DNA of 64,000 nt from Acidobacteriota bacterium (GTDB taxonomy: Bacteria > Acidobacteriota > Terriglobia > Terriglobales > Acidobacteriaceae): NCBI GenBank assembly GCA_021846275.1, contig JAJZBZ010000004.1, forward strand, positions 166,413 through 230,412, in the 5' to 3' direction. The notes below the pieces were generated by a model. It saw only the letters and a list, made by a program, of their open reading frames with translations. It did not search any database and was not told the DNA's origin. Position numbers and translations under genes: made by a program. Below are positions 43,201 through 51,064 of this stretch, in pieces (position 1 is the stretch's first letter; each line of letters opens with the position of its first letter).

Positions 43201-45438
43201 GGCCGGATAGAGCGCGCGATCATTCTTCGAGTTGAACAGCAGGTACGCGCTCTGAATCTCCGCGGCGGCTGGCATCGGCTGGTGGATGGATTGATAGTAC
43301 GCGCGCACGCGATTGAAATAGGCTGTCGCCAGCGCAGTGTCGCCCGCCGAGGAATAGAGGCTCGCTTCGGTCTGAACGAACTGAATGTTCTGCTCCAGCC
43401 GCGCGCGCACTGCGGGCGGAATCAACTGAATCTGTTGCAGCGCCTCGCCGGTGTGATTCGTGCTTTGCAGCGTGCCGATCAGCCCCTGCCAGGCATCGAG
43501 ATTGTCCGGGTGCGCAGTCAGTATCTGGCGATAAAGCCGGTAAGCCTGCTGCGTATTTCCGCGCAGCATGGAGATTCCGGCCAGTTGCGTCATCAGCGCC
43601 GGCGTCGGCTGCTGTCCGCGCTGCGACTGGATGCGGATGGAGCGCTCGATCAGGCTTTCGGCAATCTCAAGCTGGTTGGCCTGCTGATAAATCGAAGCCA
43701 GCATGGAGAGAAAATCCGGATTGCTCAGCGCCGCATCATAGGTCGTCGGCTGCATCCGCTCCACAAGCTGAATCGCAGCCTGATCCTGCCCAAGCTGGTG
43801 ATAGACGGAAGTCAATCCCATCCACGCGGGCACGCTGTTGGGATCTTCGTTCAGAATCTGCTGATAGATTCCGACGGCCTGGTTATATTGTTGCGCCTGC
43901 ACCAGCAAACCCGCATATTGCAACTGCGTGCCCATGCGCAGCGCCGAGTCTCCGGGAGCAACGGGAAGGCTCAGCGCGCGCGCCAGTGTGGATTGCGCCA
44001 GCGAAGTCTGTCCCTGCGCCTGATAGAGTCCGGAAAGCGCCTGAAGAAAAACCGGATCGCGATTCAGCGTCGTCCTCACCGAGGGAGGAAATCGTTGCAT
44101 TGTTCCCAGTGCCGCCGAGGTCTGTCCCGACTGCGCCTCGGCGAGGAACAGTCCGCGCCAGTTGTCGGCAGAGGCAGAACGCATGCGCAGCAACTGCTGA
44201 TAGATGCTGATCGCCGTCGGGTAATTGCGTTTTTTCAGATATAGCCCCGCCAGTCCGCTCAGCGCTTCGGGGCTGCGCGGGCGCATGGCCAGAGCAGCCC
44301 GGTATCGCTCTTCAGCCAGATCGTTTTCGTTGGCCTTCGCCGCGTCGGACGCCTGGCTCATCGTGTACCAGAAGCGCGAGGTTGCCAGCGCGGAGCTGAC
44401 GGCGCTGTCGTGATAACCGTTGGCGTTGGCCTGGGTGAAGTAGCTGACCGCCGCGCCAAAGTTGCTCTGCTGCATGCGCAGATAGCCCATGCCGACATCG
44501 GCGCGGGGGTCGTTCGGGCTATTCTCCAGAATCGCCTGGAAGCGCGCCTCGGCTTCCTTGTAACGATGCGCATTCAAGGCCGCAAAGGCGGCTCGCTCGG
44601 CTGGCGTGCGCGCGATGCCGGAGTTCATCTGCGCGAGCTTCGTTTCGTTGTCGCGGAGCTTCTGCGCCAGTTCCTTGTCCTGTGGATTGTTTTTCAGATA
44701 GTCCCGCAGCTCTGCGGCGGAAGATGGATTGGCTGAATCCCAGACCAATGCCTGACGCAGCGCGGATGCGGCATCATCCACTCCCTGATTCTGCTGGAGA
44801 ATGCGAATTCCCTCGGCGCGCGTGCGTGGGTCATAGGTAAGCATCCTGCCCAGTTCCACGGTAAAACGAGGGTCATCCGGATTCCGCGCGGCCATCGCGC
44901 GCATGCCCGCAATCGCCTGATCGCGGCCATCGGGCGTGGCATAGAGCGTGTCGTAATAAGCCAGCCCGATGTCACCGTCCGGCGGATGATCGCCATAGTA
45001 TTCGCGGTAAATCTTCATTGCGGCAACGGCATTGCCGCCGCGGGCAAGCGTTCCCGCCATGCCAAGCCTTTCATCCTTGGCCCGGTTGCTGCGCAGGCTT
45101 TGCAGCTTTTGGATATTGGGATCGTTGGGATTGATCTTGCGCAGCTTTTCGATGGCGGCGTCGGAGGCGCTCGTGTCCCCGCTCAGACGAAAGGACCGCG
45201 CGACGCCTTCCAGCGCCTGAGGATTGTTTGGATCGGAAAGCAGAATCTGCTGCCATACCTGTGCCGCCAGGTCGGGTCTGCCGCGCGCTTCCAGTGCCTC
45301 AGCCTTCTGAATCAGAATCTGCTCGGCATTGTTGGATTTCTGCGCGCAGAGCGGCAGCGAAACGCAGCAGAGCAATGCTGTCGCCGCGATTCGCCCACTC
45401 CAACTGCGCGCTGCCCATCCATTCAGCGATGCTGCCAT
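40237..45438 (-). CDS. bcsC: Cellulose synthase outer-membrane/TPR subunit BcsC
   Basis: 1733 residues, well above the usual 1150-1350. It has a signal peptide (SGRIAATALLCCVSLPLCAQ). Residues about 35-940 are TPR repeats (QILLSDPNNPQALEGVARSF; MYRQILTAHPDNLDAW-type units). Residues about 945-1300 are a Gln/Pro/Ala-rich linker with two arginine tracts near 1051 (VRRRRKR) and 1238 (seven Arg). Residues about 1300-1733 are the BcsC C-terminal beta-barrel (ESAYSGWLGGAGILDYRSGQ onward). The TPR part scaffolds the periplasmic complex and the barrel exports the glucan. It is the last gene of the operon, overlapping bcsZ by 16 bases. Confidence 0.92.
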   Translation of the reverse strand: MAASLNGWAARSWSGRIAATALLCCVSLPLCAQKSNNAEQILIQKAEALEARGRPDLAAQVWQQILLSDPNNPQALEGVARSFRLSGDTSASDAAIEKLRKINPNDPNIQKLQSLRSNRAKDERLGMAGTLARGGNAVAAMKIYREYYGDHPPDGDIGLAYYDTLYATPDGRDQAIAGMRAMAARNPDDPRFTVELGRMLTYDPRTRAEGIRILQQNQGVDDAASALRQALVWDSANPSSAAELRDYLKNNPQDKELAQKLRDNETKLAQMNSGIARTPAERAAFAALNAHRYKEAEARFQAILENSPNDPRADVGMGYLRMQQSNFGAAVSYFTQANANGYHDSAVSSALATSRFWYTMSQASDAAKANENDLAEERYRAALAMRPRSPEALSGLAGLYLKKRNYPTAISIYQQLLRMRSASADNWRGLFLAEAQSGQTSAALGTMQRFPPSVRTTLNRDPVFLQALSGLYQAQGQTSLAQSTLARALSLPVAPGDSALRMGTQLQYAGLLVQAQQYNQAVGIYQQILNEDPNSVPAWMGLTSVYHQLGQDQAAIQLVERMQPTTYDAALSNPDFLSMLASIYQQANQLEIAESLIERSIRIQSQRGQQPTPALMTQLAGISMLRGNTQQAYRLYRQILTAHPDNLDAWQGLIGTLQSTNHTGEALQQIQLIPPAVRARLEQNIQFVQTEASLYSSAGDTALATAYFNRVRAYYQSIHQPMPAAAEIQSAYLLFNSKNDRALYPALMALGSRSDLTIAQRRTVQGLWANWAARRATADVARGDTRDATDLLDATAQAFPNNPDVLRTVAGGYVTAGHAKEALALYRSLGMRNATAADYQGAIGAALAANDRTQAEEWLREALQLYPNDASILASAARFEQARGDHGRAADYWRASLQAMSPVTPTDTLAHDLVRPEDNATVWKANTPRQLASLLNPDDQQFQNTVVLPPLPAYGHDPYDGVAPVTLPGSGSAQNAMQASPTAAAQSYPQVQSAFPPMQQSVEAAMQTANGAGAMTVAPALTSAAPAAASSDLPVVVAEPATQTTQASQPAVRRRRKRATATSGGSYQGQMNLPTGGQTVGNADSAVPSGAMNPPTGAQTIPDVASPAQNPEPQTPQNLESSPQITEPQASLEQHSYPVTGSATPGAGLRISQQPMGALAARTQAMLAEQTDGQLTQGMVLPGNGAENNTSASASLNPDAATLSYRAAQYTPSAQDAAAAAYSARQQQQVQQPQTVQPYIPRRRRRRRATPAATTPAPQVVPPQPVPAAVPPIEEPQQTYQEPNGLTDQQLEEQNLPPLRGSWVKVRRAPRVLSPREEAEDQLRGIESAYSGWLGGAGILDYRSGQPGFDNLSALESPFEISAPLGTAGRFTAIAEPVFLDSGQATGNSVVQLGTLSGTPVGLQPEPLGTDLATNTLVPNQQNAVGIGAEAQLAFSTFAIAAGTTPYGFPVSNLLGRVFWRPRNGPFSINLVRDSIRDSQLSWAGMRDPGSITPIFPGNIWGGVVANQGTLQYAHGDQISGLYVGVGGQYITGYHVLTNHRFDGSLGAYWRAKEFPEYGTLDVGANFFAMGYANNELAYTYGQGGYFSPQTYFLANIPVTWTGHYLTRWHYSILGSLGIQAFNDDTTPLFPLDKALEVGTTVAVGTATVGNLAIPALTSVGPNYDLVAQAAYQISDHWFAGGFLSANNSRNYASVIAGFSIHYMFRSQPSTVTTPTGLFQYDDQHALRPMLVP

Positions 45439-46589
45439 GGCACAATCAGCTCTCCGCTGGGCGAGAAGCGAAACTGCTTCTCCGTCCAGCCCAAACCAAA
45501 CAGGATCAGATTCTGATCGTAGTAGGTTGGAACCTTCCCGTAAAGCCCAGTTTTTTCATCCAGTTGCGATTCTACCCGCTGTAGCTGTCCCGCGACCGCC
45601 GCGGAGTCACCCAAACTGGCCAAAAACGGCAGCACGGCGGCGGAAAACCCCACCGGACCATCGTTTTTGAGCGGCACTCCCTGCGCATTCACTTTTTCCG
45701 GCGGCGCGCCATGCTGCGCCACATACTCTCGCATCCCGCGCAGAGCCTGCAGGATTTCTGCCCGGTCGGGCTGCTCGGGGCTTGTCATGCCCGCCCACGT
45801 ATAAACCCGGATCGCGTCGTAGCTGCCGACTGCCCCGTCGCTCTTCACCGCGTTAGCCAATGACGGCTGAAACCCGCTGCCCGGCGTGTAACTGACCCAG
45901 TCCATGACAAAGCCACCGGGCGCGCTCTTCGCGATGAGATCCGGCTGTTTCAGTGCAATGCCGATCCACGGACCCGCGGGATCAACTTTTGCCAGCCGAT
46001 CCAGAAGAAACAGGGGCGTGTAACAGGGATTCAGCAGCCAGGAATTCTTCAGGTGAAAGCCGTATTCGCCGGGAAGCAGCACTGGACCAAACCCGGGCAG
46101 CGTCGCCGTTTCAAGTCGGGCAATCTGATGCAGCATCTGCTGCGCAATCGTCGTATACTTCGGCTCCTTCCACAGACGGCCCGCTTCGATCAGATCGTAG
46201 GCGATCCAGAGATCCGAATCCGCGGCAGAGTTTGGGTCCATCTGGCCCCAACTGCCATCCTTGCGCCTGCCCCACTCCCACGCCGGCAGATGCCGCCCCA
46301 GGTCGTTGTTCGCGAGATTCGCATTCGTCCACGCAAGTGCCTGATCAAAATGGGCGCGATCCTTGTTGACCAGCGCGAAGAAAAGCGCGTAGCTCTGGCC
46401 TTCGGAAGTGGTTCGATCGCCGCCCTGCGGATCGATGATGCGACCGTCAGCGGATAGAAAATGCGCTGAGTACGCCTGCCACAACGCCGCCGCCGAGCCA
46501 CCGCTCTGCGCACGCAACAAGCCTGCCGAGGCGCACACCGCGATCAGCACCGCCGCCGCTGCCATCCGCTCCCATCGAACCATGCTCAT
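45423..46589 (-). CDS. bcsZ: GH8 endo-beta-1,4-glucanase BcsZ
   Basis: 388 residues with a signal peptide (MAAAAVLIAVCASAGLLRAQ). GH8 landmarks are DRTTSEGQSYALFFALV, holding the general acid Glu, then WEWGRRKDGSWGQMDPN and AADSDLWIAYDLIEAGRLW. BcsZ trims glucan in the periplasm and is needed for normal cellulose output. The start at 46589 (ATG overlapping the bcsAB TGA by 4 bases) is chosen; the frame is open further upstream inside bcsAB, but that part is not a signal peptide. Confidence 0.92.
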   Translation of the reverse strand: MSMVRWERMAAAAVLIAVCASAGLLRAQSGGSAAALWQAYSAHFLSADGRIIDPQGGDRTTSEGQSYALFFALVNKDRAHFDQALAWTNANLANNDLGRHLPAWEWGRRKDGSWGQMDPNSAADSDLWIAYDLIEAGRLWKEPKYTTIAQQMLHQIARLETATLPGFGPVLLPGEYGFHLKNSWLLNPCYTPLFLLDRLAKVDPAGPWIGIALKQPDLIAKSAPGGFVMDWVSYTPGSGFQPSLANAVKSDGAVGSYDAIRVYTWAGMTSPEQPDRAEILQALRGMREYVAQHGAPPEKVNAQGVPLKNDGPVGFSAAVLPFLASLGDSAAVAGQLQRVESQLDEKTGLYGKVPTYYDQNLILFGLGWTEKQFRFSPSGELIVPWQHR

Positions 46590-49500
46590 CCTTCCATCTG
46601 GAGTCGTTTGCGTGCATGATCCCGCAGCCAGATGCGCGTCCAGACGGCAAGCAGAAATGCAATCAGGGTGACCAGAATGGCGGCCAGCCACGGCACATCC
46701 ACAAACCACAGCGTCAGACGATTCCACCACGGCAGCATTCCAACATGATAGACGCTGTTGCCGATGCGGAAGGACTGAAATTGATCGCCGTGCAGAACGG
46801 TCACCGTGCCGCTGATATCGCTCGACTGTTGCACCTTGAGGAAGGTGTCGATGAAGGCTCCGTAGGTTGCCGGGTCTTTGATGTTGATCACCACCAGAGT
46901 CCTGCCGGACTCATACGGCGACTCGATGCCCTCGATCACGGAATCAGGAACGCCGGAAGCCGTCAGTTCGCCGGACTCGGAGTGATCCGGCACGGGAATC
47001 TTCCACCAGGCGTGATGGAACGGCGTGAACAGGCCCATCGTATCCCGCACCTGCACCTGTCCGGCGCGAACGTTGACAGGAAGCGCGTTGCCGAGCCGAT
47101 CAAAGGCGGGCTGATCCTCGCCCGTTCCCAGCACTAAAAAGTCCGTATCCGCGCCCTGTTTCATTGCGTCCGCCGTGGCCACGGAGACGCGCAGGACGGG
47201 CATGCCGGTCTGGCGCGCGAAATGCGCCATGAGCGTTGCAAAAAGCTCGATCTCCTGCGCCGTTGGAGTGGGCGGAAGAACTACGGTCGTCTGGCTCAGA
47301 TCGGCGTAGCGCGTGAAGGGAAATCCGGCGTTCGAGAACAACTCCAGATTGGGCAGCGACGCATAGTGCGGATAGCCGCGCAGGTCCAGATAAGAGTCGC
47401 GCATGATCGCGCCCTGCATGTTGAACGGAGTGGTATCGTCGCAGCCGCCTTTTTTCAAAAGCTGAAAGGTGAAATCAAAAGAAAGCGAGTTGGAAAATGG
47501 CCGCAGGTTTACGACCGGAACTGGAATGTCCGTCTTAACGACGCGCGCTGGATCCTGTCCGGGAATGAGCGGCAATGAGCCGAGAAACGCGTTGTTCACG
47601 CGGACCTGAATGCTGGAAATCGGACCAATCGGGATCGAGTTGTACCGATAAATCATCTTCAGGACGGCATTCGGCTTCTGCACGAAAAAGATGTCGGGGG
47701 GGATGCGGAAGTATACGTTCAGCGGCACTGAGCCGTCGTTTTGCAGGGACTCCGCCGTTGCGTAATCCCACAGCGACACCGTCTGGTCCGTGCGCGCCCA
47801 TCGCGGAGCATCATCGGGTTTGGAAACATTGGGCAGGACAAGCCGGGATACGGTTGATGTGGCTCCCTGCAGCAGATCCGAGCGCAATGCGACGGCCTGT
47901 GCGGCGATGAGTGTCTGTTCCGGGTTGGCACCCGCTATCACCAGCACCTTGCTGTAAGCATCATTCGGGTTGGGGCGCATCGCCACGGTTGGCTGCGTCA
48001 CATTTCCCAGATTCAGTCCGGCCGGAAGCATGGACGGATTCTCCGCAATCAGAATGGTGTCGCCCTCGGGCAACAGCCCGATATACGTCGGGAAATGCGC
48101 GGGGCGATTCTCCGATTCCATGCCGAAATACGAGGCAACGATTCCGGCGGCCTGTATGCCCTTCAGGCTGGGTGCGGACGCGAAGACGATGGGAATCTTC
48201 GGCGGATCAATCGAATTCCGATCAAGGAAGGGAAGCGGCAACTGCTTCAGATCATCGGCAAGCGGCAGAATGTCTCCGGCCATGTCGAGGTAGGACGAGT
48301 TGTTCACGCGCGCCCAGAGCGCCGTATTCGCAGGGTCTTCGCAGACCATCGTGTAGTGGCCGATGAACTCAATCGTCAGCTCGTTGCGACGCACGAGCAG
48401 GTCGGACGGGACATCGAAATCAGCCTCCATCTCGCGTGCTCCGGTCGTGGTGTTCTCATTCGGAGGGTACTGGATGGTGGCGAACAGCGTCCCGTTCATG
48501 AGCAGCCGGATGTGGCTGAGCTGCGGCAGCAGGCTGGGCGAAAATGAATAGGAGATGTGCATCTTCGCCGTGCGCACGACATGAGTCTGCTTCAGGTTGA
48601 AAAACATGCTGGATTGGGTGTCGATTCCGCGCAGTTCCAGATTGTCCGAGCCAATCTCCTTCAGCGTGAAGACATCGTGGAACTGCCCCGGCTGGGAGGG
48701 TGCGATGACTGGCAGCGAACTGCTAGGACGTGCAACAGAGCCTGCGCTCTGCTGCGTCAGCAAAGCCCCGGTTGTTGATCTTGAGGCCGGTGCCTGTGTC
48801 TGCCGCGCAGCCGCCCGCGCAACCCGGCCCGCGCCCAGCAGCGTGAGCAGGGCAGCGAAAAGAACGATGGCGGCACGGGCGGCCACGACCGTTTTCGCTT
48901 TTCCTTTTTTGGGATTCGCCGCGCGTCTGATCGGGAAGAGCAGGCTGCCGAACATCATGCGCAGACCGCGGAACGAGATCACAAAGATGCGGCCCAGGCT
49001 GCGCATCGGCTGATCCACTTCGCGCCCCTCGCCCCAGCCCAGCCAGGTGTCCGCGCGCGAATACAGGACGGTCGTGAGCAATTCCTGCTCCTGAATATTC
49101 ATCTCCTCAAAGCGCAGACGCAACAGTGTTCCTTCCACCGATACAACGGAAATGGGCAGATCGCCAGCGATCAGCGAGTTAGCAAAAGCGATTTTACCGA
49201 ACTCCCCCTCGCTGATCTCCGCCGGTATGTCCAGGCGCAGCGAAGTCCCTCCGCTGGAGGCATCGATGGTTGTCCCGCGAACGCGGCGACCATCCTGAAA
49301 AACAATCTCAACATTGGTGACCATCCTCATGCGGACGTGCTGGCGCAACTGCTGCATCTCCCGCGAGACCGCCACGCATACGCCGAGAACCACGATATTC
49401 AGGAAGCACCAGATCAGGTTCATGATCACAGTGCCGGGCCGATCCCGATCCCAGATGAAGAATCGCGGAATGGAGATCAGCAGCCCCATGAGATTGAAGA

Positions 49501-51064
49501 ACAAAAGCGCCAGAAAGGGCTGTGCGATTCGCTGATCGAAAAAACTGCGCTTGATCAATCCGCCCTTCGCTGTCACGTTGAATTTGCCGAGCTTGGGATT
49601 GATGAATGCCAGCAGGGTGGGCAGCAGGATGTATGGCGAGAGAATTGTCTCGTAGATTTCATTCCAGAAGGAGTGCCGATGCGCTCCCTGCACGCGCGAG
49701 TTTGTAATATTGGACAACGCAAGGTGGGGCAGGGCATAGGCCAGAATCGCCGCCCAGTAACCGGGCACGTTCGTATCCGAAAGCAAAAGATAAATCAGCG
49801 GAGCCGTGAGAAAGATCAGCCGCGGCAGCGCGTACATGAAATGCAACATCGCGTTGAAGTAGCAGAGCCGCTGCGGCAGCTTCAGGCCAGGAATGAACAG
49901 TGGATTATCCACGCGCAGAATCTGAATCATGCCCCTGGCCCAGCGAATGCGCTGGCCCACGTGAGCGGAAAGCCGTTCCGTCGCCAGCCCGGCGGCCTGG
50001 GGAATGTTGATATACGCCGTATTCCAGCCCCGGGACTGCATGCGCAGGGATGTATGGGCGTCCTCGGTGACCGTTTCCACGGCGATGCCGCCGATCTCAT
50101 CGAGTGCCGTGCGGCGAATGGACGCGCAGGAGCCGCAGAAGAACGACGCATTCCAGAAGTCGTTGCCATCCTGCACAATGCCGTAAAACAGTTCCCCCTC
50201 GTTGGGAATGATCCGAAACTGGCCAAGATTGCGTTCAAAAGGATCAGCGGAATAAAAATGGTGAGGCGTCTGCACCATGGCCAGCTTTTTATCCCGCAGG
50301 AACCAGCCCATCGTCACCTGAAGATAACTGCGCGTCGGCACATGATCGCAATCGAAGATGGCTACAAACGGCGATGTCAGCGACTTCAGAGCGGTGTTGA
50401 TATTTCCGGCCTTGGCATGGAAATTGTCCGGGCGAATCTTGTAGCCGATGCCGGCCTGAAAGGCGAACTCCTGAAACTCCTTGCGTCGGCCATCGTCCAG
50501 GATGTAGACGTGCAGCTTGTCGGTCGGCCAGTCGAGGTTCATCGCGCCCAGAGCGGTGTAGCGAACGACTTCCAGCGGCTCGTTGTAGGTGGGGATCAGC
50601 ACATCGACATGCGGCCACTTGTCGGTGTCCTCCGGCAGCGGCATGGGAGCGCGGCGCAGCGGCCAGATCGTCTGAAAATAGCCCAGAAACAGAATCAGAA
50701 AGGCGTAGGTCTCCGCGGCGATCAGCAGCAGAATGAAGAATGCGTCCAGAGCGCCCCAGTGATTGGACGGATCCTGAAAGAAAATCCAGGTTTGCGAAAG
50801 TCTCCAGTAGCCGTAGCGAAAGGTGGCAAACAGGGACATGATCATCAGCGTCAGCGTGACCAGATAGGAGTCCGACGTGCGACTGATGGCGAGGCCGATG
50901 ATGAGCATCAGCAACCCGCAGACCGCCTGCTGTGGCCATGTGAGCGGCAGGACGGCGAAGAAGTAGCAGACATCGAGCGCCAGCATCAGAAACAGAAAGC
51001 GAACCAGCTTCAGCCAGAAAGATCGCCCCGAGCCGATGTCATGCCAAAGCTGAGTTGCCGTCAT
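46586..51064 (-). CDS. bcsA: Cellulose synthase BcsA-BcsB fusion
   Basis: 1492 residues. Residues 1-720 are BcsA: membrane spans, a GT2 domain with VYILDDGR (190-192), FDCDHVP (238-240), TED (333-335) and QRIRW (371-375), then a PilZ domain with R574-x3-R578 and D601-x-S-x2-G606, the c-di-GMP-binding residues. A hydrophobic helix (AAIVLFAALLTLLGAG, about 730-745) leads to BcsB: two carbohydrate-binding/flavodoxin-like repeats and a C-terminal membrane anchor (VPWLAAILVTLIAFLLAVWT). The enzyme polymerises UDP-glucose to cellulose while pushing it out through the membrane. Fused AB proteins are known in acetic acid bacteria. Overlaps of 4 bases with bcsQ and bcsZ couple translation. Confidence 0.95.
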   Translation of the reverse strand: MTATQLWHDIGSGRSFWLKLVRFLFLMLALDVCYFFAVLPLTWPQQAVCGLLMLIIGLAISRTSDSYLVTLTLMIMSLFATFRYGYWRLSQTWIFFQDPSNHWGALDAFFILLLIAAETYAFLILFLGYFQTIWPLRRAPMPLPEDTDKWPHVDVLIPTYNEPLEVVRYTALGAMNLDWPTDKLHVYILDDGRRKEFQEFAFQAGIGYKIRPDNFHAKAGNINTALKSLTSPFVAIFDCDHVPTRSYLQVTMGWFLRDKKLAMVQTPHHFYSADPFERNLGQFRIIPNEGELFYGIVQDGNDFWNASFFCGSCASIRRTALDEIGGIAVETVTEDAHTSLRMQSRGWNTAYINIPQAAGLATERLSAHVGQRIRWARGMIQILRVDNPLFIPGLKLPQRLCYFNAMLHFMYALPRLIFLTAPLIYLLLSDTNVPGYWAAILAYALPHLALSNITNSRVQGAHRHSFWNEIYETILSPYILLPTLLAFINPKLGKFNVTAKGGLIKRSFFDQRIAQPFLALLFFNLMGLLISIPRFFIWDRDRPGTVIMNLIWCFLNIVVLGVCVAVSREMQQLRQHVRMRMVTNVEIVFQDGRRVRGTTIDASSGGTSLRLDIPAEISEGEFGKIAFANSLIAGDLPISVVSVEGTLLRLRFEEMNIQEQELLTTVLYSRADTWLGWGEGREVDQPMRSLGRIFVISFRGLRMMFGSLLFPIRRAANPKKGKAKTVVAARAAIVLFAALLTLLGAGRVARAAARQTQAPASRSTTGALLTQQSAGSVARPSSSLPVIAPSQPGQFHDVFTLKEIGSDNLELRGIDTQSSMFFNLKQTHVVRTAKMHISYSFSPSLLPQLSHIRLLMNGTLFATIQYPPNENTTTGAREMEADFDVPSDLLVRRNELTIEFIGHYTMVCEDPANTALWARVNNSSYLDMAGDILPLADDLKQLPLPFLDRNSIDPPKIPIVFASAPSLKGIQAAGIVASYFGMESENRPAHFPTYIGLLPEGDTILIAENPSMLPAGLNLGNVTQPTVAMRPNPNDAYSKVLVIAGANPEQTLIAAQAVALRSDLLQGATSTVSRLVLPNVSKPDDAPRWARTDQTVSLWDYATAESLQNDGSVPLNVYFRIPPDIFFVQKPNAVLKMIYRYNSIPIGPISSIQVRVNNAFLGSLPLIPGQDPARVVKTDIPVPVVNLRPFSNSLSFDFTFQLLKKGGCDDTTPFNMQGAIMRDSYLDLRGYPHYASLPNLELFSNAGFPFTRYADLSQTTVVLPPTPTAQEIELFATLMAHFARQTGMPVLRVSVATADAMKQGADTDFLVLGTGEDQPAFDRLGNALPVNVRAGQVQVRDTMGLFTPFHHAWWKIPVPDHSESGELTASGVPDSVIEGIESPYESGRTLVVINIKDPATYGAFIDTFLKVQQSSDISGTVTVLHGDQFQSFRIGNSVYHVGMLPWWNRLTLWFVDVPWLAAILVTLIAFLLAVWTRIWLRDHARKRLQMEG

